From: Torymus aiolomorphi
Taxonomy: Eukaryota > Arthropoda > Insecta > Hymenoptera > Torymidae
Direction: 5' to 3'
DNA: 64,000 nt
Assembly (NCBI GenBank): GCA_036365515.1
Contig: CM070874.1
Span: 93,537,842-93,601,841, forward strand
Of this stretch, positions 45,577 through 57,569 are shown one piece after another (the first letter of the stretch is position 1; each line of letters opens with the position of its first letter). Under the pieces are notes generated by a model. It worked only from the letters and a program-made list of their open reading frames with translations, did no database searches and was not told where the DNA came from. A program made the position numbers and the translations under genes.

Positions 45577-46593
45577 TTTCTTCTGTTTTTCTCCTTTCTG
45601 CGGTATTAGTGTATGTGTACATGTGTCGCGAGTATTTTTTCGTAATGGAGATTGTATAGGTATATGTAGTTAGGAACACCCGTGAGCAGCTATAGTCCCC
45701 ACCTTTCGTTAGAACTGTATGAATGTAACTCTATGTTTTTTTTTGTTAATCGAGAGTAATGAAACAATAGTTTTCCTCATATAATTTAACAGAATTTGAC
45801 TATACACAAAAATTTCGAATACAAAAGTTGTGGATAACATTGAAACAAAACTTTTTTCTATTTAACGTTATCATAAAAAAAATAAAAATGATTATTATAA
45901 TTTCGATAAAAATTATGAAGACCATGTTTTTAATTTTAAATATACCTGCAATCATGATACTTATATTTAATATTCCTATATGCTTTTTGATCATATAAAT
46001 TAATACTTAATAAATTTATATGCATCATAAACTAATTAGAAAATTATTTACGTATAACTATACCGGGTGTCCCATTTTAAAACCACCAGGCAAATATCTC
46101 GAAAACTAAAGGAGATGGAAAAAAACTTTTAATACAAAAGTTGTAGGGTTCAGAGGGGCCCAACTGATTGTGACCTTGGTTATGACCTTGAGGTCAATGA
46201 TCAAGTTCATTTGAAGGTCAAATCGATTTTTTCAAATGGGAACTCCCACTTTTGACCTCGTAAATGGAAAGAGCGGAAAATTTTACGTTCAGATATGTCC
46301 TTGAGTCAACGTCATGGTCATGGTCATGGTCATGTTTAAAATCAAAATCAATCAACGCATTCAAACATTCCCATAATTACGCATATGAGTGTTAAATACA
46401 GAAGTTGTAGTGTTTGGAGGGGCCCAACTGATCGTGACCTTGACCATGAACTTGCGGTCAAGGATGATGTCGTTTGAAGGTTAAATCAATTTTGTTTAAC
46501 GGCAACCCTCACTTTTGACCTCGTAAATAGAAAAACCGAAAAATTCTAATATGACCTTGGGTCAAGGTCATGTTCAAAGTTAGGGTCAGTTTC

Positions 46594-46850
46594 CGTGCAG
46601 TTAAGAGCAAAGTCGAAGATGACCCGGCAACCTAAGGCAAGGTCGGAGATTACCCGGCCAGTTAAGGCAAGGTCGGAGATGACCCGGCCAGTTAAGGCAA
46701 GGTCGGAGATGACCCGGCCAGTTAAGGCAAGGTCGGAGATGACCCGGCCAGTTAAGGCAAGGTCAGAGATGACCCGGTCAGTTAAGGCAAGGTCGGATAT
46801 GACCCGGCCAGTTAAGGCAAGGTCGGGGATGATCAGGCCAGCTAAAAATT
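46594..46850. repeat. 30-bp minisatellite inside the transposon, ~8 copies
   Basis: GGCCAGTTAAGGCAAGGTCGG followed by AGATGACCC repeats with few changes. Since 30 is divisible by three, both strands stay open (about 95-108 codons); these are repeat artefacts, as no start context or domain exists. Confidence 0.9.
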
Positions 46851-46911
46851 CATTGGAAAATTCCACGTTCATGTGTATTTAGTCATAGGATCCAAGTATT
46901 TCGGTCACCAT

Positions 46912-47978
46912 TTACTGAAGAAGATGCTCAAAAGTTGCACCATTTACTTGTTGACAACATTCTATTCTCCTTTTAAAGTTTCTAACAGTATTTAATAATA
47001 CTTGACGTGGAATACTTAAGCAGATTTGTGTAATCCTTTGAATCATGTCATCTCTTGTAGTTGGCCTGTTGCGGTAGACTGTATTTTTAGGAAGCCCCAT
47101 AAATAAAAATCTGGAGATGTCAGATCTGGAGATCTTGGTGGCCATGCTACGGGACCTCCTCTACCAATCCATCGACCGTTAAACCTTTCATTAAGAAAAT
47201 CTCTGACAATTCTGGCATAATGTGCAGGAGCACCATCTTGTTGTAGCCACATTCTGGCCCTTGTATGGAGATCAACGTTTTCTAGAAAGAGTGGCAGCTC
47301 GTCTCTCAGCAACTGTAAATAAGTATGTTGAGTTACGTGACCTTCAAAAAAATAAGGTCCAATCAGACATCCGTTAATGATACCACACCATACCGTTACA
47401 TTCCAGCGATGCTGATGATCAACTTCTCGCATCCAATGAGGATTAACAGGAGACCAGTAGTGGCAATTATGGCGATTCAACATACCAGTACTCTGAAATG
47501 TAGCCTCGTCGCTAAAAAGAACATTGTTAAAGAAATTTTCATCATCAGTAATTTGTTGTGTTGCCCATTGGCAAAATGTTATTCTCCGTCGATAATCTTC
47601 CACAGTTAAAGCTTGATTTAGAGTAATGTGGTAAGGATGGTAACGCACATATCGTAAATATCTACTGGTCGTAGATCTTGGAATACCCATTGTTAACTCG
47701 ATTTCGCGTAAACTGACATGAACATTTAAATGTACCATGGCTAGAACAGCAAGAAAGCGAGGATTATTTTCATAATCGTGTTCATTCAGTGTCCTCCTTC
47801 TTCGAACGAAGTTTCCTTGTCGACCGCGCAGTTCAATGTCACGTATTACCGTATGATCAGGATGTTGTCGTTGAGGGAACCGAGCACGATACAATCTGCT
47901 TGCCTCTCGATAGTGTTGTCGATATTCTCCTAAAATAAGAAGAATGTCAACTATTTCATTAGCAGAATAGTCAGGCAT
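46912..47978 (-). pseudogene. DD41D Tc1/mariner-like transposase, frameshifted near the C-terminus
   Basis: DDE transposase that would cut and paste the surrounding element. The main frame (47978-47043) begins MPDYSANEIVDILLILGEYR, a helix-turn-helix region like that of insect Tc3/DUF4817-type transposases. It continues to the catalytic NVLFSDEATF, WLQQDGAPAHYA and SPDLTSPDFYLWG. There are 41 residues between the second Asp and the Asp of SPDF. Just after FYLWG the frame shifts; the natural C-terminus (GLPKNTVYRNRPTTRDDMIQ ... through 46912) continues in another frame. One indel near 47100 is the only visible lesion, so inactivation is recent. The start is the ATG giving MPDYS. Confidence 0.8.
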
Positions 47979-49359
47979 TCTTTTTTAGTTGTAAATGCAA
48001 TTATTTATCAAAACACACCACAAAAGAAATAATATGTTTTTATACTATACAATATTTTAAAACGAAAAAGTTTAATTTTCTGTGCCAATATAAGTGTGCT
48101 CAATTTGAAAACAATTTGATGTAAACAGTAATAATTATTGACTATTATTACCGATCAATGCTGAATACTACCGGTCACTATTGGATACAGGTGGTCAACA
48201 CTTATTAACTTTTGTTATTATTTGATATAAGTGGTTAACCCTGGTAAATATTGATAATAGTAAAAATAGTAAAATTTTCCGCTCTTTCCATTTACGAGGT
48301 CAAAAATAGGGGTTCCCATTTGAAAAAATCGATTTGACCTTCAAATGACCTTGATCATTGACCTCAAGGTCATAACCAAGGTCACGATCAGTTGGGCCGC
48401 TCCAAACCCTACAACTTCTGTATTTAACACTCGTATGCGTAATTATGGGAATGTTTGGATGCGTTGATTGATTTTGATTTTAAACATGACCATGACCATG
48501 ACCATGGCCTTGACTCAAGGACATATCTGAACGTAAAATTTTCCGCTCTTTCCATTTACGAGGTCAAAAATGGGGGTTCCCATTTGAAAAAATCGATTTG
48601 ACCTTCAAATGACCTTGATCATTGACCACAAGGTCATAACCAAGGTTACGATCAGTTGGGCTCCTCTGAAGCCTACAACTTTTGTATTTAACAATTTGTC
48701 TCGTATGCCTAATTATGGGAATGTTTTGATGCGTTGATTGATTTTGATTTTAAACATGACCATGACCATGACCATGACCTTGATTCAAGGACATATCTGA
48801 ACGTAAAATTTTCCGCTCTTTCCATTTACGAGGTCAAAAGTGGGGCTTCCCATTTGAAAAAATCGATTTGACCTTCAAATGACCTTCATTATTGACCTCA
48901 AGGTCATAACCAACGTCACGATCAGTTGGGCCCCTCTGAACCCTACAACTTCTGTATTAAAAGTTTTTTTCCATCTCCCTTAGTTTTCGAGATATTTGCC
49001 TGGTGGTTTTAAAATGGGACACCCGGTATATGTAGAATTAAAATGCAAACCTTTTACAAAAAAAAAAAAGAAATAAATGTGTAAAAGTAAATGGATAATT
49101 TTTATTTAAATTTTACTGCAGATGTATTTATATTTATTTTAATGATAAAAACGATAAAAATAAAGTATTACAAATTTTGTAATAATAAAATTATAAGGTT
49201 ATTCCGAGCATTGCGGTCGTGCCTATTGTGTAAAAACGAAGTTTTTACATAGGGAGAGGAGGGCGACGAGCGAAGCGAGGTGCTGGTGTGTGTGTGTGGG
49301 GGGGGGGGGGGGTGGCGTGTCGAAGACACGCAGGGCGACTCGGCCTCCCTAGTTTAATT

Positions 49360-50184
49360 TCCATTCGCTATATCTAAAAAACGTTGTCTTCTGATTCCAA
49401 AAATAGTTTGCCACCGAGATTTTGAAAAAAGAATGTGTTTTACCCCCTCCTCAAACAAAAAAACAAAAATTAGCATTTTTAATAATTGAAGGGCCGGATG
49501 CAATAAGGGGGTTAGCGCTTGAAAACCCGTAAAAGTATTGTCCAAGTGACTAAATTTTCAATGTAGCCAAATTAATTTTTTAAAAATATCACCTTGTAAG
49601 GAATGAAAAGAAGTATTTTTACCTAGAAGGAATTTTTTCTATTCGACTTTCTTTTTAATATAAAAATTAAAAACTGAAAATTTTGTTCATCTATTTCTAA
49701 TAGCTTTCAAAAACATTAATCGTTCAAACGTGGTCAAATATCATCGAAATATTTTGAAATTTGACAGGGACGTGCAGAATACTCCAGCGTTGCCTATGGG
49801 ATTGATAGAAGGATGTAAATCGATAATTGTTAATAATTATTTAATTGCAAATATATTGCGATCGGTAATTACGTTTTCTTAACTTTAACGGAAAAAAGTA
49901 TCGAGGGAAGTTGAAGCTAGGAAAAACTGCCAGCGAGACGTTTGTTCCTTAATAGTCTAATAAGTTTCTGACAAAGTTTCAAATTGTTTTAATAATAAAT
50001 GACTTAAATAGAGCGTTATTAATAAAGACGCGCGCTAGCAACATCGGCGGCGCAGCGCGGCGTGAGCTAAGCCTGTGTTTACATGTTTTTACACTGATGT
50101 ATCACGTTTATAAAAATTAACGAATTATTATGTAACGATATTATGTTTTATATAACGTAAAAACAGTACGACTATGGCACCCCC
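49360..50184. other. No gene recognised
   Basis: AT-rich with a short GC-rich word cluster at 50028-50075. No domain in any frame. Confidence 0.3.
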
Positions 50185-50315
50185 TTAAACGCACTCATTC
50201 TGAGTGGAAAATGGTTTTTACACATTAAATTTTCAGTATTTGAATTCTTACAATTTTCACTCTGGTGAAATTATAAGGCTCTCCCGAGTAGCGGTCATGC
50301 CTAATTACCAAGGTG
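50185..50315 (-). repeat. Second copy of the 3.15-kb interspersed repeat (inverted)
   Basis: GAGTGGAAAATGGTTTTTAC, AATTTTCAGTATTTGAATTC and CTCCCGAGTAGCGGTCATGCC match the complement of 3148-3270. Confidence 0.7.
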
Positions 50316-50317
50316 CC

Positions 50318-50975
50318 TTGGTAGCGCATGGACAGACTGTCAAAAGCCTGATATTCCCAGATTTCTAATACAATTTATAAGTTTCCCAGGAAAAACTACT
50401 ATAACCACTTAAAAAAAATACCAAATTATCTGAATAAAAATTACCAGACACACTGGTAAAAATGAGATCTAGTCATTTTTACAAGGTTACCTAGGAATTT
50501 TTACTAAGAAAACTGATAAATTTTACTAGGTGACTGATAAATTTTACCAAATAACCTGGTATTTGTCTACTCGCGCATGCGCACTGCGCATTATTGTGTT
50601 TCAGGAGATTGATACTAGAGGCGTGCGTGACGTTAAAATGAAAACAATACACATATTTTCAGTAAGTAATAACGGCTATTCAAATGACTGTTACTATAAC
50701 AGCTTCCGTGGCGTAGTCGGTAGAACGTCGGACTTTCAACCCAAAGAACGTCGGATCGAATCCCGCTTCCGTAAAAATTTTTTTTCAGTTTAATGTTTTT
50801 TCATCCTTGTTTCTGTTTCTATTTCTATATTAAAATACTATATATCCATCAATATGAATAAACAAATTAATTTTTTTAATTTAAATTAACTAAAAAAAAA
50901 TTTTACCAAGGCACTTTGGTAAAAAGTTTGAAATTGTCAGTCTATCCATCCATTACCATAGAAACTGGAAAATTT
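50318..50975. mobile_element. Inverted-repeat element hosting a tRNA-like insertion
   Basis: Left end ATGGACAGACTGTCAAA and right end TTTGAAATTGTCAGTCTATCCAT are inverted. Each is accompanied by a TACCAAGG-TG-CCTTGGTA palindrome (50310-50327; 50905-50925 diverged). The left interior has many TTTACCA/TGGTAA words. A tRNA-like sequence sits inside at 50702-50772. Confidence 0.5.
50702..50772 (+). tRNA. tRNA-like sequence (SINE head or pseudo-tRNA, UUC-like anticodon)
   Basis: A-box TGGCGTAGTCGG (50709-50720) matches the Pol III consensus exactly; B-box GGATCGAATCC (about 50753-50763) has one mismatch. The anticodon region ACTTTCAACC resembles a Glu (UUC) loop, but the anticodon and acceptor stems do not pair well. 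A run of A then T8 follows (50772-50786), a usable Pol III terminator. Most likely a tRNA-derived SINE head. Confidence 0.5.
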
Positions 50976-51237
50976 CTCTCCGTGCGCGAAGTATTATTAT
51001 GTCATATGAGTTTCGCTTCCTGAAAGAGAAAGCTTTATAACGGTGAAAGAAAATTTTTGGGCAAAAAAGTATTAAAATAGTACATTACATTACAATACAA
51101 GGGTCTTAAGACACGTGTATTGTACGTTATTTTATAGTACTGCCTGCCTTAAGTCCGCCGACACGCCTTTCCATGTCTTAACCCATTTCCGCCGAAAACG
51201 CCACTCGCGGTAGATCAGTCTTTGAGAGCTCATAACT

Positions 51238-52085
51238 AATGCTATAGGCGTAAAAAAAATTGAGTGGGACATATTTTTAAAGTTTAAGACATGCCCTTTC
51301 CCATTGTGAACTCAAAATTGCTCCAAAATATTATAAATCATGAAAAAATGCCGTTTAAACAAAAAAAGCATGAGTTTTCCGCTCTCTTTTTTTTTAAATT
51401 GAGTTTTAAAAGGCTTTCCCGTCGGCAATCGACCTGAAACCTTTTTAACCGGTGGAATAAATGTCTGAACTTTACGAATCTATGGTTCAAAGATAGATTT
51501 TTTGCCTTAGAATATTCAAAATTCAAAATTATTGTAAATACATTCATGATTTTTTTACTCGAAAACTATGAACTTATGGAGAAAGTGCCAAGAGTGAAAA
51601 AGTTCTTAAAATTACTCAAAGAATGCATCTAAATTTTTTCAATGGTTTTCGAGAAAATTTTTTAATTTTGCAAATGGCAAACTTTTTTCAAAATCGAAAA
51701 ATTGCTCAAACTGCTCCAAAAAAAATTTCATGTATTCTTTGGCTAATTCTAAAAACATTTTATCTTTAGACATTTTCTCTGTGCATTTAGGTGCATTCTT
51801 TGAGTAATTTTAAGAACTTTTTCACTCTTGGCACTTTCTCCATAAGTTCATAGTTTTCGTGTAAAAAAAATCATGAATGCATGTGCACAAATTTTGCGAT
51901 TCAGGCGCTATTTTAATAATACTAAGGCAAAAAATCGATCTTTGAACCATGGATTCTTAAAGTTCAGACATTTATTCCACCGCTTAAAAAGGTTCCAGGT
52001 CGATTGCCGACGGGAAAGCCTTTGAAAACTCAATTTAAAACTTTAAAAATATGTCCCATTCAATTTTTTTACGCCTATAGCATTC
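51238..52085. mobile_element. Foldback element with ~350-400-bp arms
   Basis: Outer AATGCTATAGGCGTAAAAA and TTTTTACGCCTATAGCATT. The arms continue through GGCTTTCCCGTCGGCAATCG / CGATTGCCGACGGGAAAGCC and CTATGAACTTATGGAGAAAG / CTTTCTCCATAAGTTCATAG. Centre about 51645-51770. Non-coding. Confidence 0.75.
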
Positions 52086-52100
52086 ATTCGTCGCGCGGTA

Positions 52101-52245
52101 CGAAGAAAATCCAACTTGGAAGTAACAAGCGAAGAAAAGCCAAAAACGCGTCTAAGGCGAAGAAAAGCCAGTTTGGGTCCTCCCAGACGAAGAAAAGCCA
52201 GTTTGCGCCCTGCCAGATGAAGAAAAGCCAGTTTGGACAAAAAAT
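52101..52245 (+). repeat. 30-bp minisatellite (CGAAGAAAAGCCAGTTTGG), ~5 copies
   Basis: GAAGAAAA(G/T)CCA recurs at about 52102, 52131, 52160, 52190 and 52220. The in-frame decapeptide KKSQFGSSQT-like pattern is a consequence of the 30-bp period. The enclosing 107-codon frame runs across the foldback boundary and is not called a gene. Confidence 0.75.
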
Positions 52246-52471
52246 CCCAACCGACGACATTTCGCGCAAGAAAAAAAATCCAATTCTGTTAGCGAAAATA
52301 CTTTTACGTACGCGTATTGATAAATAATGCTGTATATGATGCCTGTAAATTTTAATTATCACAATAGAATTACTATTGATACTATTAATAAGCAGTTCTA
52401 GGAACCCCGAATCAGTGTACTGATAATTCTACTTTTTGTTATCATTGTCTCTGAACATTTGTCAAAAGCAC

Positions 52472-53442
<971 letters not shown>

Positions 53443-53483
53443 TTATGTACGCTTGAAATAAATAATAAAGCGTGAAAAAATAT

Positions 53484-53556
53484 ACGATGAGCGGGTCGCG
53501 AACCCACGGACCCGAGGTTTGTACTCTCGCGCTTTATACCCCTGAGCTAACACCGT
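53484..53556 (-). tRNA. tRNA-like cloverleaf, 73 nt, repeat-associated
   Basis: Minus strand folds as a cloverleaf: acceptor ACGGTGT/TCATCGT (6 of 7 pairs, one G-U), D-arm GCTCAGGGGTATAAAGC, anticodon stem CGAGA/CCTCG (4 pairs) with loop GTACAAA, T-arm GTGGG-TTCGCGA-CCCGC fully paired. A-box TTAGCTCAGGGG and B-box GGTTCGCGACC are close to consensus. With U33 fixed the anticodon would be ACA, which is unusual (TAC if shifted). A diverged sister copy at 54755-54828 shares flanking sequence beyond the tRNA, which argues for a dispersed repeat and against a functional gene. Confidence 0.45.
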
Positions 53557-53716
53557 GATGCCATGACGAGTGCATCGCGAGCTATTTATTCTTCTTGCTG
53601 AGTCGACGGTCTCTCGTCTTCTACATTGTCTAAACGTCGACAGACATCTCCCATAATCAGTGAACATCGACCCCGACGTTCCTATCATCAAAGATGTATT
53701 CTTCCTTGATACTACT

Positions 53717-54727
53717 AACAGGGGAGGCCGGAGTCATCGGGTCATGGATTTGGCTCAGACTAGGACAAACCAACATGTTTTGTCACAAAATGAAGGGAAA
53801 TCATGGACATTTTGTCAAATGGGCCTTAAATATTTAATACTTACAGTTTAAAGATCCATTTTTTGCAATTTTGTTAATTTTTCATGTATATATGTTCTGT
53901 CCGATCATCAGTGCAGTGCCTCTTTACGTATCACCTCCACATTAGTACTGGCTTTTTTGTAGTAAATTTAATATATCTAATATAACCTGGTATCTTACTA
54001 ACCTGATTGTTTTTATACTTTTACCAACACAAAACAATTTAACAAAAGCTTTTTATTTTATTTCTGATAATAGTTGTCATACTTCATACACATATAAGTA
54101 AGTATTAATTGTAAGTTTTTGAAAAACTTATAAATAATTGCATTTTTATCAAACTCATGAGTTCTTTTATTATTTTTGCTTTGTTAATTTGAAGATTTAA
54201 TGAAAAAAATCAGCCTATAAACATTAAATTTATATAAACGACAAAATTCGAATCATTTTATGTGTACTTTTTTTCAATGCTTGATACTTATCTGTAATTC
54301 TAATGTCATAAATTTGTTCAAAATATCATTTCAATATGCTTTGATATTCATTTCAACATATCATTTCAATAGTTATTTTCTTATAGTTATATTTTCCGAT
54401 AAGCGAACTCCTTAAATATACATCCACCACTTTAAAACTTTACAATTTGTTTTTCACTAACAATTATATTAAATGTAATAAATGTAGCTTCTTTCTACTA
54501 CCTTATAAGTTTTGATAAAACCAATTGGTACGGAATATTTATTTCTCTAAAATCTTCAATGATAAAAAATTTAATTAGATCACAATAGCCTGCACTATAA
54601 GTCTCATCATCGTGATGAGACATGATTTTCATGATTTTCCATGATTTTCCTTCATTTTGTGACAAAACAAGTTGGTTTGTTCCAGTCTGAGCCAAATCCA
54701 TGACCCGACGACTTCGGTCTCCCCTTG
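53717..54727. mobile_element. ~1-kb element with ~90-bp inverted ends
   Basis: Left arm 53717-53806 (ACAGGGGAGGCCGG, then TCATGGATTTGGCTCAGAC and TTTTGTCACAAAATGAAGG) is mirrored at 54625-54727. Interior (53830-54600) AT-rich without a gene. Same-orientation tRNA-like copies lie just outside each end (53484-53556 and 54755-54828). Confidence 0.6.
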
Positions 54728-54754
54728 TAAGTGGGCATTTGGTGGGAAAAAATG

Positions 54755-54828
54755 TGCGACAAGCGGAACGGGAACTCACAGACCCGAGGTTTATAGTCTC
54801 CTACTCTAACACTAAGCTAACACTGCGA
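54755..54828 (-). repeat. Degenerate sister of the 53.5-kb tRNA-like sequence
   Basis: Shares AAACCTCGGGTC, TTAGCT and the 5' flank CATGGCATCGC with the other copy, but the T-arm and acceptor stem no longer pair. Pseudo-tRNA or SINE head. Confidence 0.45.
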
Positions 54829-55070
54829 TGCCATGAAGAGTGCACAAGTGACGAAGATTAAAAAAAATGAAAATATTAGAAAATTTTAAAATTTTTATTT
54901 TTTGAAAGCAATTGAATAAACTTGAGATTTACCAGTTATCTAGTTCATACATACATCGTAATGCACTTTATGACAAAAAAATTCACCGAATTATGCAAAA
55001 TAATAAAAACACTTTTTTAAGTTTGTTACGAGTGAACTATCGCAACTTTTACAATAATAATAAAAAGTGA

Positions 55071-55141
55071 TGGACCCTGGAATCGAACCAAAACCCTGAC
55101 TCGCGAGTCAGAAACATTACCAAAAAGCCACGGCCGCCACC
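55071..55141 (-). repeat. Third tRNA-like sequence (perfect B-box)
   Basis: Minus strand: B-box GGTTCGATTCC exact, A-box-like TGGCTTTTTGGTAATG, and a palindromic anticodon arm CTGACTCGCGAGTCAG with a six-base loop at most. Acceptor pairing is poor. SINE head or pseudo-tRNA. Confidence 0.4.
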
Positions 55142-55149
55142 GCTCGGCT

Positions 55150-56041
55150 TTCTGCTAATCGGCGTCATATTGTAATCAGACGCCTTGCTTATTTCGTTCT
55201 TTCATATTCGTACATGTATTCACACGTAACAGGTTTTATTATAAATTTTTAATTCAAAACATTAATTTTTGCGTAATCTTTGTACGAAATATTGAGATTG
55301 AGATTGTCTCCACTTTTAAATTTTGTTTAAAGTTTACGTAAAAACTAATGATTAAGGTAAATGTGACAGTCATTGGCCACCTTAAAAGCCTAAAGTTATA
55401 TATTATAATATAAGAAAAAGAATTAGAAAAAAACACTACCAAATCTAAAATAACAACTATATAGTGGTAAAGCGTTCTTCAAATCATAAAAAAAATGTTT
55501 AAAACACTTAATTGAACAAAAAACCAAATAATTGATTATAGAATTTTTTTATTTTTTTTAAAATAAATAATTGTTTATACTACTAATTGTACTTTTGAAC
55601 ACAAATAATTTATCTAATAGCACAACAAATTAAGTTTGAGGAAGCTAAGTACGAATGAATTGGTAGCAGTTTTTATTATGATGAAGAGGTGAATTTAACT
55701 TGATTAATATTTATTCTAGATGGTAAATTACAATAATGCAAAAATAATTAAATAACTTCAACTAATTAATTATAATACTCAAAAGTGACAGTCTGATGGC
55801 ACTAGCCATTTAATTATCAATACCTTTTCTGTGCAATCAGTCATTGCATATAAAGTAGGTTACAGAAGTGCTAATTCGGTATGTTTATTACGGTTTTATT
55901 AATCTATTGCACCAGCTATTTTCATAAAATAGAAAGAAGCATGAAATTGAGCGAATAAAATTTTTGATGATTTCTAATGAAATTTGAAACCTACAATACA
56001 TCATATTAACAATTACTAATAAACATTTGCACTCTTGAATT
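55150..56041. other. No gene recognised; 3' flank of the IR gene
   Basis: AT-rich. Minus-strand AATAAA candidates about 150 bp beyond the receptor stop codon (near 55887) could serve for polyadenylation. Nothing else supported. Confidence 0.3.
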
Positions 56042-57269
56042 TTAGGATTTAAAAGCAATATTTGATGAGGACAATCTATAGGGCTGCCAAGTCAAACATC
56101 TGATAACGTTGTGTGATCTTCGTTGTATTTTCCTTAGATATAAAAATCGTTTCCAATCATACAAAGTTATTTCAATACAAAGTATAGCAAGACTTGTTAT
56201 CAAACCAGTTGTCCAGATCATCAAAATTGGTATGACTGAACCGAAATCTATTACTGTTGGTCTTGTTATTGGTAGCTTTGTATATTTATAAAAGTGTGCA
56301 CTCTTGAGCCGTTTTAATAATCCATTATCCATCAATCGCATAATGCTATACAAGAAAAGACCAACATGAAATCTACGCTGATATGATTAGAAATTTAGGA
56401 AAAAATATTGAATTTTTCTTACTTATAATTGATGATTTCTGTGTATGGACTATTTTTTGGTAAAGCTATCGCTTGATATTCGTTTCTTGGCAGAGTCAAC
56501 GAACTCAAGATACAAGGTAGTTTTCTACTTATGCCTCCATACATGACATCATTGGTATAAAAGGCAACATTATCATTACAGGCCTAAATGCGAATATTTT
56601 GTAAATTATTTTTTATTACACTTATGTAAAGGTATACAAAGTAAAATATTTTCATGTACCTGTTTACACCCATCATAAGGATTAATAGGTAGATCATCAT
56701 GATTAATTAAGCGAGGCTCAAGTCTTGACAGTAACCAATCCCCTGTATGCTATTGTCAATGAAAACTCTTGTTAACATTCATTCCAAAAATAAAAATTTT
56801 AACCATTGATACATAAAATGTTTATTCTTACCACAAGTAGTTCGTCTCGGCTTCCACGAGTAATTCCGATTTTGTATGGATATTGCATAAATTCATCGTA
56901 CGTAGAAAACGGCAAAGTGGCTTTTAAAACGGCAATGTAGCTTGTTATTGTAGCGGAGTAAACAGCAAAAAGAACGAGAGACGAGAGAAGAATTGAGAAG
57001 TACAATATTTGCGTAGGTGAGTTTGGCGGAATCTCTAATAAAATAAATCTTAGTTTAAATATGTATTTAATGACTAATTTCTTTAAATTGCTTTTTTAAT
57101 TACCTGGTAAACCTTGTTGACAATAAATACCCCAAATGTTTATGAGGTTTTCAAAAAATAAATGTATACTAAAAAAAGGTTTGTGAAATCTAGTTTTGGT
57201 TAATGCTAACATAACTGATAAAATCACTACAACCGAACATATTGTAATCCATGCGTATCCATTGAACAT
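56042..57269 (-). CDS. Ionotropic receptor (iGluR-like), 3' five exons
   Basis: Chemosensory-type ligand-gated cation channel of the plasma membrane. Exons (minus): 57269-57104, 57034-56832, 56749-56660, 56583-56423, 56345-56042, all with GT donors (GTAATT, GTAAGA, GTACAT, GTAAGT) and AG acceptors. Phases 1, 0, 0, 2 join without breaks into 307 codons plus TAA. Exon 1: M1 (WITICSVVVILSVMLAL) and pore helix (FFENLINIWGIYCQQG). Exon 2: M3 (SLVLFAVYSATITSYIAVLK) and start of S2 (YKIGITRGSRDELL). Exons 3-4: rest of S2 with Cys residues (DGCKQ, ALPKNSPYTEIINY). Exon 5: M4 (IPILMIWTTGLITSLAILCI) and a basic tail. The N-terminal ligand-binding part (S1) was not found. A MITE lies at 57.43-57.57 kb and a repeat at 57.93 kb, so the gene may be truncated, or S1 exons may be diverged. 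Intact splice sites favour a functional or recently lost gene. Confidence 0.85.
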
Positions 57270-57426
57270 CTAGCCAGTAGCAACGTTATAATTGTGTAGC
57301 ATATACAGAAAGTTTTTAAAAATAATTCTGCAGGCCGAATCCATCTTAAATTGAACAGCCAGAGTATGTTAGCGTTATGTCTACACTGAGAAAAGAGCTT
57401 TGGAAAAATTAATATCCTGTCTCGTA

Positions 57427-57569
57427 AAGGTACCACAGACTGTAACGATCCAAAAAATTACCACGCTATACAGTAAATTTTACAATACAGTATAGTAAAT
57501 TTTCCTATATTTGAAGTAAAATTTCTAATAAAGTATGGTAATTTTTTGGGGTTTTTCGGTCTGTGGCCG
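57427..57569. mobile_element. ~143-bp MITE just upstream of the IR exons
   Basis: CCACAGACTG and TCCAAAAAATTACCA on the left are mirrored by TGGTAATTTTTTGG and CGGTCTGTGG on the right. It resembles the TTTACCA/TGGTAA-rich element at 50.3 kb. It sits about 160 bp 5' of the first receptor exon found. Confidence 0.55.

Larger units (their letters stand above)
46063..49026 (-). mobile_element. DD41D Tc1/mariner-like transposon (2,964 bp)
   Basis: Ends CCGGGTGTCCCATTTTAAAA and its exact complement, with inverted arms of ~285 bp and TA on both sides (46061-46062 and 49027-49028). The arms include GGTCATGGTCATGGTCATG runs and a (T)GACCTCGTAAATGGAAAGAG block. That ~240-bp internal portion is reiterated on the right (48275-48490, 48535-48770, 48800-49000) and partly on the left (46380-46550). 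The element carries one transposase gene and a 30-bp minisatellite. Confidence 0.9.
45577..49352 (+). repeat. Tandem repeat copy 2, split by a transposon
   Basis: Second copy of the preceding unit: 45577-46062 plus 49029-49352, ending in the same CGTGTCGAAGACACG hairpin and CTAG. It directly follows the CTAG of copy 1. The two parts join at TA when the inserted element is removed. Confidence 0.7.

Noticed and set aside
46546..46882. Complementary ORFs of 95 and 108 codons
   Set aside because: Both strands stay open because the minisatellite unit is 30 bp; no domain and no start context.
57227..57436. 69-codon ORF overlapping the first IR exon
   Set aside because: It is in a different frame from the spliced receptor; the M1 and pore motifs appear only in the receptor frame.
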